In this document: positions 17,903 through 25,303 of the stretch, piece by piece
Position numbering within the stretch: position 1 is the stretch's first letter
Layout of the letters: each line of letters opens with the position of its first letter
Assembly: GCF_009728995.1 (NCBI RefSeq)
Contig: NZ_VTZW01000010.1
Coordinates: 124,001 to 188,000, forward strand
Length of the DNA: 64,000 bases
Source: Streptomonospora sp. PA3
GTDB taxonomy: Bacteria > Actinomycetota > Actinomycetes > Streptosporangiales > Streptosporangiaceae
Reading direction: 5' to 3'
The notes under the pieces: model-generated
What the model saw: the letters and a program-made list of their open reading frames with translations, nothing else
The model's database searches: none
Told to the model about the DNA's origin: nothing
Program-made: the position numbers and the translations under genes

Positions 17903-18730
17903 ATGGCGGTGGATGAGTGGGGCGCCGGCGGGCCCGACGTGGGTGGCGAGGCCGGCTCACCGGAGGCGGGCGCGGTCTTCGAGCGGGCGGCCGAGCAGGC
18001 CGCGCCCGCGCTGGGCGGCGCCGCGCTGCGCGAGCTGGCGGCGCGCATCGGTGCGGGCTGGCCCGACCAGGCGATCCTGGCCGCCGTGCGCGACGAGGAG
18101 GCGGTGGCCGACGTGCTGAACGCCCGCAGGCGGGCGGGGGTCGGCGGCGGTCGGGCCGCCGCGTACCTGCGCGGGCTGGCGGCGGGGTATGCGCGCGGCA
18201 CCGGCGAGGTGCGCGTGGAGACGGTGTGGAGCGGGCCCGCGAGTCACGCCGTCCCGGTGCGCGCCACCGCGCAGGCGCTGCTGGAGGTCGTCGCCGAGGC
18301 CGAGCACGAGCTGGTGTTGATGACCTACTCGGCCCGCCCGCACGCGCGCATCCGCGCGGCGCTGGCGGAGGCGGCCGAGCGCGGGGTGCGGGTGGATGTG
18401 GTCGTGGAGACCCTGCAGGGCGCGGGCGGTGCCATCAGCGGCGCCGAACCCGCGGCGGCGTTCGCCGGGCTGGCGGGGGTTGAGCTGTGGCACTGGCCAC
18501 TCGCCCGGCGCGAGCAGGGGCAGGCCAAGGCCCACGCGAAGCTGGCGGCGGCCGACCGCCGGGTGCTGCTGGTCTCCAGCGCGAACCTGACGCAGTCGGG
18601 GGTCTCCGACAACATCGAGGCGGGCCTGCTGGTGCGCGGCGGCGAGGCGCCCCGCCGCATCGCCGAACACGTCGCCGAACTGCGCACCCGGGGCGTCCTG
18701 GCCCCGCTGTACGGGGGTGGGAGCCGATGA
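17903..18730 (+). CDS. drmC: DISARM phospholipase-D-fold protein DrmC
   Basis: A 275-residue single-domain PLD-family protein. The catalytic HxK(x)4D(x)6SSxN signature is complete: H211-A-K213, D218, then S225-S226-A-N228. A single HKD motif implies dimerisation, as in Nuc-type nucleases. An N-terminal ~100-residue helical part precedes the PLD fold. The start is 11 bases after drmB, the only small gap in the operon, and the TGA overlaps the ATG of a 44-codon ORF. In the known DISARM system DrmC is dispensable or partly required and may act as a nuclease. Confidence 0.92.
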   Translation: MAVDEWGAGGPDVGGEAGSPEAGAVFERAAEQAAPALGGAALRELAARIGAGWPDQAILAAVRDEEAVADVLNARRRAGVGGGRAAAYLRGLAAGYARGTGEVRVETVWSGPASHAVPVRATAQALLEVVAEAEHELVLMTYSARPHARIRAALAEAAERGVRVDVVVETLQGAGGAISGAEPAAAFAGLAGVELWHWPLARREQGQAKAHAKLAAADRRVLLVSSANLTQSGVSDNIEAGLLVRGGEAPRRIAEHVAELRTRGVLAPLYGGGSR

Positions 18731-18861
18731 CCGCCGCCACCCCGCACCCGGCGATCTTGTACCTGTGGTCACTGTGCGCGATCACATATGACCACGGGTA
18801 CAAGATCGGCGCGGAAAGGGGCGCGGAAAGGGGCGCGCGCCCGGGCGGGAGGCCGCGATGA
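18727..18861 (+). CDS. Possible 44-residue linker ORF between drmC and the methylase
   Basis: This short ORF starts on the ATG that overlaps the drmC stop and ends on a TGA that overlaps the methylase ATG, so ATGA coupling occurs at both ends. The peptide (MTAATPHPAILYLWSLCAI onward, ending in Gly/Arg repeats) has one short hydrophobic stretch and no known domain. Most of it is encoded by the 20-bp inverted repeat at 18752-18808. It may be a genuine microprotein, or only a translated bridge that keeps ribosomes moving across the hairpin. Chance is not excluded. Confidence 0.35.
   Translation: MTAATPHPAILYLWSLCAITYDHGYKIGAERGAERGARPGGRPR
18752..18808. promoter_or_regulatory. Long inverted repeat between drmC and the methylase gene
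   Basis: The left arm CGATCTTGTACCTGTGGTCA (18752-18771) pairs with 18789-18808 over 20 bases with one mismatch that is a G-U wobble in RNA. The loop is 17 bases. It is AT-richer than its surroundings. There is no T-tract, and the downstream gene follows within 50 bases, so an attenuator, RNA-processing site or operator is likelier than a plain terminator. A direct repeat GCGCGGAAAGGG follows immediately. Confidence 0.6.
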
Positions 18862-20762
18862 GCGGCGTCAGCGGGGAGCGGGGCGTGCTCGGGTCGGCCG
18901 ACATCGCGCGGCTGGCCGGGGTGCGCCGGCCGGCGGTGAGCAACTGGCGGCGCCGCTACGCCGACTTTCCCCGCCCGGTGTCGGGCAGCGCGGCCAATCC
19001 GCTCTTCCTGCTGGAGGAGGTCGAGCGGTGGTGCCGCGACCACGGCAAGCCGTTCGAGGCCGACGCGGCCGAACGGCTGTGGCAGCGGGTGCAGGCGGGC
19101 GTGGACGGGGTGCGCACCGCCGAGTTCCTGGCGCACGCCGGCCTGGCGCTGACCGGCGGCTCGGCGGCCGGATCGGGGCTGGCCGAACCCGACGCGCGGT
19201 GGGAGCGGCTGCTGGCCGACGTCGCCGAGGCCGCCGCCGGCTACCCGCCGCACGAGCTGTACGAGCGGCTGTGCGCCCGGTTCACCGCCGCGCGCGAGCG
19301 CGCCGGCGCGCTGGACGAGCGTGTCGCCGCGGCGATGGCCGAGATCGCCGGCGCGGGGCCGGGCACCCGCGTACTGGATCCGGCCTGCGGGACGGGGGCG
19401 CTGCTGCGGGCCGCCGCCGAGCGTGGCGCCCACACCCTGTGGGGGCAGGACCTCGACGCCGCGCACGCGGTCATCGCCCGCTCCCGGATCCGGCTGGCCG
19501 GCGGTGACTGCGAGACGGCCGCGGGCGACACCCTGCTCGCCGACGCCTTCGCCGACCGCCGGGCCGACGCCGTGCTGTGCGATCCCCCGTTCCGCGACAG
19601 GCACTGGGGGCACGCGGAGCTGGCGGAGGACGAGCGGTGGGTCTACGGGCTGCCGCCGCGCGGAGAGGGCGAGCTGGCGTGGGTGCAGCACTGTCTTGCG
19701 CGGGTGCGCCCCGGCGGCCTGGCGGTGGTGCGGATGCCCGCCGCGGCGGCCGACCGGCCCTCCGGGCGGCGGGTGCGCGCCGCGCTGGTGTCCGCGGGGG
19801 TGCTGCGCATGGTGGCCGAGCTGCCGGGCGACGGGCCGGCCACCGCCCACCTGTGGGTGCTGGAGAGCCCGGATCCGCGTTCCGAGCACGGCGCGGGGGA
19901 ACCGGTGCTGACGGTGGCCGGTGTCGGCGATCCGGGCGACCTGGTGCGCCTGTGGGGGCGGCGCGGGCGGTCGGCGGACTCGGGCGGGCGCGGGGCCGGC
20001 GGTCCGGCCGCGGTGGCGGTCACCGTCGCCGAGCTCGTCGACAGCGATATGGACCTGCGCCCCGCCCCGCCGCGCGAGGACGACCGCGCCGCCGGGAGCG
20101 CCTACGCCGGACTGCGCACGGAACTGGCCGATGCTCTCGACATGGTCGCTGGACTGCCGCCCGAGCTGGCCGCGGCGCCGACGGCTCCGACCGCGGGCGA
20201 CGCCGCGCCGACGGTCGCCGAGCTGGCCGCCTCGGGGGCCGTGGAGATCCACCATGCACCGCTGGGTGCGGCGGTGGACCGCGGCCCCCTCGCCGTGCTC
20301 ACGCACCGGGACCTGCGCGAGCGGACGGCGCCCAGCGGCCGCGGCCAGGAGGTGCCGGGCCGGGTGGTGATCCGTCCCGGCGACGTGGTGGCGGCCGTGG
20401 GCGGGCGCGCCGTGGCGCGGGTCGCGGGCGAGGCGGAGCAGGGGGCCGCCCTGGGTCCGCGCCTGGTGCTGCTGCGCTGCGACGCCGAACGCGTCGACCC
20501 GGGCTACCTCGCCGGCGTCCTCACCGCCGCGGCCGCCGCCGACGAGGACGCCCGGCGCTCGCGCTCGGCGCGCTTCGACCCGCGTGCGGTGCGCGTGCCC
20601 GCGATCCCGGTGGAGCGCCAGCGCGCCTGCGCCGCGGCGATGCTCCGGCTCGCCGAGACCCGCGAGCAGCTCGCCCGCCTGGCCGCCCTCGGCGACCGCC
20701 TGGCGCGCCTGGGCGGCCACGGCCTGGCGACCGGGTACCTGGCCGTGGAGGAGGAGACGTGA
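18858..20762 (+). CDS. HTH-containing N6-adenine DNA methylase (HsdM-like)
   Basis: 634 residues. The N-terminus is a MerR/excisionase-like winged helix (SADIARLAGVRRPAVSNWRRR, residues ~13-33). The methylase core has motif I LDPACGTGALLRAA (~174) and motif IV CDPPFRDRHWG (~241). The C-terminal third has TRD-like features (VIRPGDVVAAVGG, then VDPGYLAGVL, then PAIPVERQ) and closes with a helix-rich segment, resembling an HsdS half fused to HsdM. No separate HsdR or HsdS gene is next to it. It is ATGA-coupled to the 44-codon ORF behind drmC, with GGGAGG upstream. It could provide a second methylation mark for the island. This assignment to DISARM is inference. Confidence 0.85.
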   Translation: MSGVSGERGVLGSADIARLAGVRRPAVSNWRRRYADFPRPVSGSAANPLFLLEEVERWCRDHGKPFEADAAERLWQRVQAGVDGVRTAEFLAHAGLALTGGSAAGSGLAEPDARWERLLADVAEAAAGYPPHELYERLCARFTAARERAGALDERVAAAMAEIAGAGPGTRVLDPACGTGALLRAAAERGAHTLWGQDLDAAHAVIARSRIRLAGGDCETAAGDTLLADAFADRRADAVLCDPPFRDRHWGHAELAEDERWVYGLPPRGEGELAWVQHCLARVRPGGLAVVRMPAAAADRPSGRRVRAALVSAGVLRMVAELPGDGPATAHLWVLESPDPRSEHGAGEPVLTVAGVGDPGDLVRLWGRRGRSADSGGRGAGGPAAVAVTVAELVDSDMDLRPAPPREDDRAAGSAYAGLRTELADALDMVAGLPPELAAAPTAPTAGDAAPTVAELAASGAVEIHHAPLGAAVDRGPLAVLTHRDLRERTAPSGRGQEVPGRVVIRPGDVVAAVGGRAVARVAGEAEQGAALGPRLVLLRCDAERVDPGYLAGVLTAAAAADEDARRSRSARFDPRAVRVPAIPVERQRACAAAMLRLAETREQLARLAALGDRLARLGGHGLATGYLAVEEET

Positions 20763-21383
20763 CGGGCCGCGGGGCCTCCGCTTTTCCCGGGTGTATCGCG
20801 TGTCCTCCGGCCGGAGGGCGGGAGGCGGGCTCTCAGTGGAAAGGCGGTCCGCGCACTCGGGGGGCCGAAGGCCGCGGGACGCGACGCGGCTGCGTCCGGG
20901 CAGCGGCGGGCCGGCCGGAGGGCGGCGGCACCGCGCGCGGCACGGCCCCGCTGCCGGAGTCCGGTCGGCTGCCGCTCCCGCTGCTTCCGGACGGGACCGC
21001 GCGGCCCCGGCGAAGCGGCGGCACCTTCGGGCTGCACCCATCACCCGCCGTCGCGCGCGCCGCGACGGCAGGGCCGGGCGGCGCGAAGCAGCGCGTGCCC
21101 GTCGAACCCCGCGGATGGAGCCGCACCGCCGACGGCGTGTGCCCGGCGACGGCGGCGGCGACCGCGGGAGCCACCGCGGCGGCGGCTCCCGGCCGGCCGC
21201 CAGGCCGGCCCTGCTTCCGGTCGCGCCCGCGGGCGTCCGAGATTCGTTGTCCCCGTGCCGTACCTGCGAGTTCGGGCCGCGGGCCGCCCCGCTGCGCCGT
21301 CATCCGCCACCGCCGCGGGCCCCGCGGCCGCCCGCACGGCACCCCGTCCCCGTCCGCCAGCACGTCCCCCAGGAGGCGCACCG
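20763..21383 (+). other. 620-base gene-free spacer between methylase and kinase
   Basis: Open frames here are read-through shadows without ribosome sites or domains. The stretch is extremely GC-rich, with several short imperfect hairpins (for example GGACGC at 20877-20882 with GCGTCC at 20892-20897). The kinase may therefore have its own promoter. I see no clear -10/-35 pair. Confidence 0.5.
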
Positions 21384-23057
21384 ATGAGCCCGGTGAACGC
21401 GCCCGAGCCCCACGGCACGACTCTGGACGGGCGCTATGAACTCAGACGCATGCCGCTGGCGCGCGGCGGGATGGGCGAGGTGTGGGAGGGCCACGACACC
21501 CGCCTGGACCGCGAGGTCGCCGTCAAGTTCGTGCGGTTCCCCGACGGCGAGCGCGACGACGAGATGGTGCGGCGGTTCGTGCGCGAGTCCCGCATCACCG
21601 CGCGGCTGCGCCACCCCGGAGTGCCGGCGGTCTACGACGCCGGCCACCACGAGGGCCGCCCCTACCTGGTCATGCAGCGCATCCGCGGTATCAGCGTCGC
21701 CGACCTGGTGGCCGAGCAGGAGCGCCTGGAACCGGGATGGGCGGCGGCGATCGCGGCGCAGGTGTGCTCGGTGCTCACCGCCGCCCACAACGCCTCGCTG
21801 GTGCACCGCGACCTCAAGCCCACCAACATGATGCTGGAGCCCGACGGCACCGTGAAGGTGCTGGACTTCGGGCTGGCGGTCGCGCTGGAGGGCTCGGACG
21901 CATCCCGCATCACCCGCAGCGGCGACACCCCCGGCACACCGGCCTACATGGCGCCCGAGCAGCTGATGACCGGCGCCGGCACCCCGCGCAGCGACCTCTA
22001 CGCCCTGGGATGCGTGCTCTATGAGATGCTGACCGGCTCGCGCGCCTTCACCGGCTCGACGCCCTATGCGGTGATGTCCAAGCAGGTCGGTGAGCACCCG
22101 CCGCCGCTGGAGCAGCTGCGGCCGGACGTGCCGGCGGGCCTGCGCGGGGTGGTGTCGGCCCTGCTGGCGAAGGCCCCCGAGGACCGGCCCGCGGACGCCG
22201 CGCAGGCCTACCGCGCGCTGCTGCCCCACGCCGTGGAGCTGGGGCCGATCCCGGGGGTGCTGCACCCGCCGGCGATCCCCAGCCCGGTGCGGATGCAGGC
22301 GGCGGTGCTCGACCGGGTCTTCGCCGAGGAGACCGGCGGGCCGGGCGGCGCCCGCACGGACCGGGGCGGTGACGTGCCCGCATCGGCGGCGGCCGCGCCG
22401 GAGGGCGGGGGCCGCTCGGCCGCGCACGCGGGGCCGACGGCGCCCACGCCCGACTCCCCCGCCCCCTCCGCGAACCGCGCGGCCATCGCGCGGACCGACA
22501 TCGCCGCAGCCCGCGAGCGTGCGGCGGAGCTGGCGTCGTCGTCGCGCTACCGCCAGGCAGCCGACGTGCTGAAGGCGGCCGTGCGCAGCTCCGCCGCCGC
22601 GTTCGGCGAGGCCGACAGCGACGTGGTGGACCTGCGCATGGACTGGGCCAACGTGCTCTTCGAGGGCGGCGACTTCCGCGGCGCCGCACCGGTCTACGCC
22701 GACCTGGCCGACGACCTGGCCGGCCGCGAGGGCCCCGACGACTCGCTGGTGTTCCGCTGCCGCCTGCAGCACGCCACCTGCCGGGCGCTGATGGGCGAGA
22801 CGGACGCGGCCCTGGAGACGCTGCGCCACCTGCTGGCCGACGAGGAGCGCGTCTACGGGCCCGACGACCAGCGCCCGCTGGAGCTGCGCCGCCAGATCGG
22901 CCTGCTGGAACGGGGCTCCGGCCGGCACGAGAACGCCGAGCGCACGCTGCGCTCCCTGGCCCGCGACCTGAGACGGATCCACGGCCCCGACCACCCGGCG
23001 CTCGCCCAGGTGGTCGCCCTGCTGGAGAGCCCGCTGGGCGAGCCCGGCACCGATTGA
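21384..23057 (+). CDS. Soluble Ser/Thr protein kinase with C-terminal TPR-like repeats
   Basis: 557 residues. Kinase domain (~14-280): glycine loop LARGGMGEVWEGHD, VAVKFV with the catalytic Lys, HRDLKPTN (~141), DFGLA (~161) and GTPAYMAPEQ. A Pro/Ala-rich linker (~310-375) leads to a helical C-terminus with TPR/kinesin-light-chain-like repeats (YRQAADVLKAAVRSSAAAFG, then GETDAALETLRHLLADEERV, then RHENAERTLRSLARDLRRIHG). There is no membrane segment or PASTA domain, unlike PknB, so it acts in the cytosol. The ATG at 21384 has AGGAGG 7 bases upstream. Its stop is 50 bases before the helicase start. Kinases occur in several anti-phage systems, so a role in sensing infection is a reasonable but untested inference. 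Confidence 0.88.
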   Translation: MSPVNAPEPHGTTLDGRYELRRMPLARGGMGEVWEGHDTRLDREVAVKFVRFPDGERDDEMVRRFVRESRITARLRHPGVPAVYDAGHHEGRPYLVMQRIRGISVADLVAEQERLEPGWAAAIAAQVCSVLTAAHNASLVHRDLKPTNMMLEPDGTVKVLDFGLAVALEGSDASRITRSGDTPGTPAYMAPEQLMTGAGTPRSDLYALGCVLYEMLTGSRAFTGSTPYAVMSKQVGEHPPPLEQLRPDVPAGLRGVVSALLAKAPEDRPADAAQAYRALLPHAVELGPIPGVLHPPAIPSPVRMQAAVLDRVFAEETGGPGGARTDRGGDVPASAAAAPEGGGRSAAHAGPTAPTPDSPAPSANRAAIARTDIAAARERAAELASSSRYRQAADVLKAAVRSSAAAFGEADSDVVDLRMDWANVLFEGGDFRGAAPVYADLADDLAGREGPDDSLVFRCRLQHATCRALMGETDAALETLRHLLADEERVYGPDDQRPLELRRQIGLLERGSGRHENAERTLRSLARDLRRIHGPDHPALAQVVALLESPLGEPGTD

Positions 23058-23107
23058 ACCCGGCGGCCGCACGCCGCGCCCGTCCCCCCGCTGAAGGAGC
23101 GCCCCCG

Positions 23108-25210
23108 TTGCCCAAGCTCGCCATCGACCGCGACTTCCTCCGCGAGTTCGCCGCCCTGGAGAAGCCCGTCCAGGAGCGGGTGGAGGAGGTGTTCGCCAAG
23201 TTCGACCACGCCACACACGCCGGGCTGCACCTGGAGAAGATCACCCACGCCCGCGACCGGCGGTTCCGCACCATCCGCATCGACAAGTCCTACCGCGGCG
23301 TGGTGCTGGCGCCGGAGTCCGGCGACATCTACACGCTGCTGAAGGTGCTGCCGCACGACGACGCCTACGCCTGGGCCCAGCGGCGCACCGCGTCGGTCAA
23401 CTCCGCCACCGGCCGCATCGAGATCCGCGACAGCGAGGCCATCGACTCCGTGCGCCCCCACCTGGAGCGGATGGCCGCCACGCAGCCGCCCGAGGAGTCG
23501 GCCGCGCTGTTCTCCGACGTCTCCGACGCCGACCTGCGCAGGCTCGGCGTCGACCCGCAGACCCTGGAGTTCGCGCGGGTGCTCACCGACCCGGTGCAGT
23601 TGGAGACGGCCAAGGCGTTCCTGCCGCCGACGCAGTGGCAGGTGCTCTACGGCCTGGCCTCGGGCATGAGCCCCGAGGAGGTCTGGGAGGAACTGGGCGC
23701 CGCCATCACCGAAGAGGAGATCGACCCCGAGGACCTCGACGCCGCCGTGCGGCGCAGCCCCGACCGCGTCGTGCTGGTGGACGGTCCGCGCGAGCTGATG
23801 GCGGTCTTCGCGCGGCCCTTCGACCTGTGGCGGGTCTACCTGCACCCGATGCAGCGCGAGGCCGTCGAGGCCCGCCACAGCGGCCCGGCGCGGGTGACGG
23901 GCGGCCCCGGCACCGGCAAGACCGTCGTCGCCCTGCACCGCGCCCGCGCCCTGGCCGAGCGCGGCGAGGGGCCGGTACTGGTGACCACGTTCACCTCGAC
24001 CCTGGCGGACTCGCTGTCAGCGGGCCTGAAGGTGCTGGCCGAGTCCCCGGAGGTGCTGGAGGCGGTCACCGTCGAGCACGTCGACAAGCTCGCCCACCGG
24101 GTCTTCCGCGAAGTGCACGGCCAGCCGCGGCTGCTGCAGGGCCCGGCCGAGCGGGAGCTGTGGAGCGCGGCGGCCGAGCGCAGCGGGGCCGAGTTCAGCC
24201 CGGCGTTCCTGGCCGAGGAGTGGCGTCAGGTCGTCCTGGCCCAGCGGATCGAGTCCGCCGACGCCTACCTGGCGGCCAAGCGCACCGGGCGCGGGCGGCG
24301 GCTGGGCGCCGTGCAGAAGGCCCGGGTGTGGCAGACCGTCTGCGACTTCCAGCGCGAGCTGCGCGAACGCGGCCTGTGGACCCACGAGTCGGTGTGCGCC
24401 GAGGCCGCGCGCATCCTCGCCGAGCGCGACGACAAGCCCTACCGGCACGTGGTCGTCGACGAGGCCCAGGACCTCGGCCCGGAGAAGTGGCGGCTGCTGC
24501 GCGCCGCCGTGCCCGAGGTCCCCGACGACATCTTCATCGCCGGCGACACCCACCAGCGCATCTACGCCAGCCGGGTCAGCCTGCGCGAGGTCGGCGTCGA
24601 CGTGGCCGGGCGCTCGCGTCGGCTGCGGATCAACTACCGCACCACGGCCGAGATCCTGGCCTGGAGCCTGGAGCTGCTGCACGGCGAGAGCATCGACGAC
24701 ATGGACGGCGGCCTGGAGACCCTGGCCGGCTGCCGCTCCGAGGTCAGCGGGTTCCCGCCGCAGCTCAAGGGCCACGCCAACCGCAGCGCCGAGCTGCGCG
24801 CACTGGCCGACACGGTGCGGGAGTGGCTGGGCTCCGACGTGCTGCCGGGCGAGATCGGCATCGCCGCGCGCTCCAACCGGCTGGCCGAGGAGGCCGCCGA
24901 CGCCCTGGTCGGCGCCGGCGTGCCCGCCCGCATGCTGCGCGGCGGCCGCGCCGAGGAGGAGGCGGTCTCGGTGGGCACCATGCACCGGATGAAGGGCCTG
25001 GAGTTCCGCTGCCTGGCGGTGGTGGGCGCCGACGCCGACCAGGTCCCCGCACCCAAGGCGGTCACCGCGGAGTCCGAGGACCCCGTCGCCCACGCCCACG
25101 ACCTCCAGCGCGAGCGCTGCCTCCTCTTCGTGGCCTGCACGCGCGCCCGCGAACTCCTCAGCGTCACCTGGCAGGGCAAACCGAGCCCGCTGCTGCCCAC
25201 GGCGGGGTGA
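23108..25210 (+). CDS. UvrD/Rep-family helicase with a RelE/ParE-like N-terminal domain
   Basis: A 700-residue SF1A helicase. Residues ~1-95 look like a RelE/ParE fold (FAALEKPVQERVEEVFAKF, then RTIRIDKSYRGVVLA, then HDDAYAWAQRR). The helicase has Walker A TGGPGTGKTVVALHRA (~265), Walker B VVVDEAQDLGPEKW (~450), DTHQRIY, INYRTTAEI, GTMHRMKGLEF and a closing VACTRARELL. I chose the TTG at 23108 because GAAGGAG stands 7 bases upstream; the TTG at 23054 overlapping the kinase stop lacks a ribosome site. UvrD-like proteins work with nucleases or methylases in several defence systems. The fused toxin-like fold may bind RNA, DNA or a partner, since its catalytic competence cannot be judged by eye. 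Confidence 0.85.
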   Translation: MPKLAIDRDFLREFAALEKPVQERVEEVFAKFDHATHAGLHLEKITHARDRRFRTIRIDKSYRGVVLAPESGDIYTLLKVLPHDDAYAWAQRRTASVNSATGRIEIRDSEAIDSVRPHLERMAATQPPEESAALFSDVSDADLRRLGVDPQTLEFARVLTDPVQLETAKAFLPPTQWQVLYGLASGMSPEEVWEELGAAITEEEIDPEDLDAAVRRSPDRVVLVDGPRELMAVFARPFDLWRVYLHPMQREAVEARHSGPARVTGGPGTGKTVVALHRARALAERGEGPVLVTTFTSTLADSLSAGLKVLAESPEVLEAVTVEHVDKLAHRVFREVHGQPRLLQGPAERELWSAAAERSGAEFSPAFLAEEWRQVVLAQRIESADAYLAAKRTGRGRRLGAVQKARVWQTVCDFQRELRERGLWTHESVCAEAARILAERDDKPYRHVVVDEAQDLGPEKWRLLRAAVPEVPDDIFIAGDTHQRIYASRVSLREVGVDVAGRSRRLRINYRTTAEILAWSLELLHGESIDDMDGGLETLAGCRSEVSGFPPQLKGHANRSAELRALADTVREWLGSDVLPGEIGIAARSNRLAEEAADALVGAGVPARMLRGGRAEEEAVSVGTMHRMKGLEFRCLAVVGADADQVPAPKAVTAESEDPVAHAHDLQRERCLLFVACTRARELLSVTWQGKPSPLLPTAG

Positions 25211-25303
25211 CCGGCGGCTGGACCTCAGCGTGTCAGTGGCAGCAAGGAGGATCGGGCAGATCCCGCCTCCTCTAGACATCGTCGACAGTTCGGAGGGTGC
25301 CCA

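Noticed and set aside
18858-25210. Identification of the methylase-kinase pair as a Pgl/BREX system
   Set aside because: Pgl has a PglX methylase and PglW kinase but also needs PglZ and PglY/BrxC; neither an alkaline-phosphatase-fold gene nor a large P-loop partner is present.
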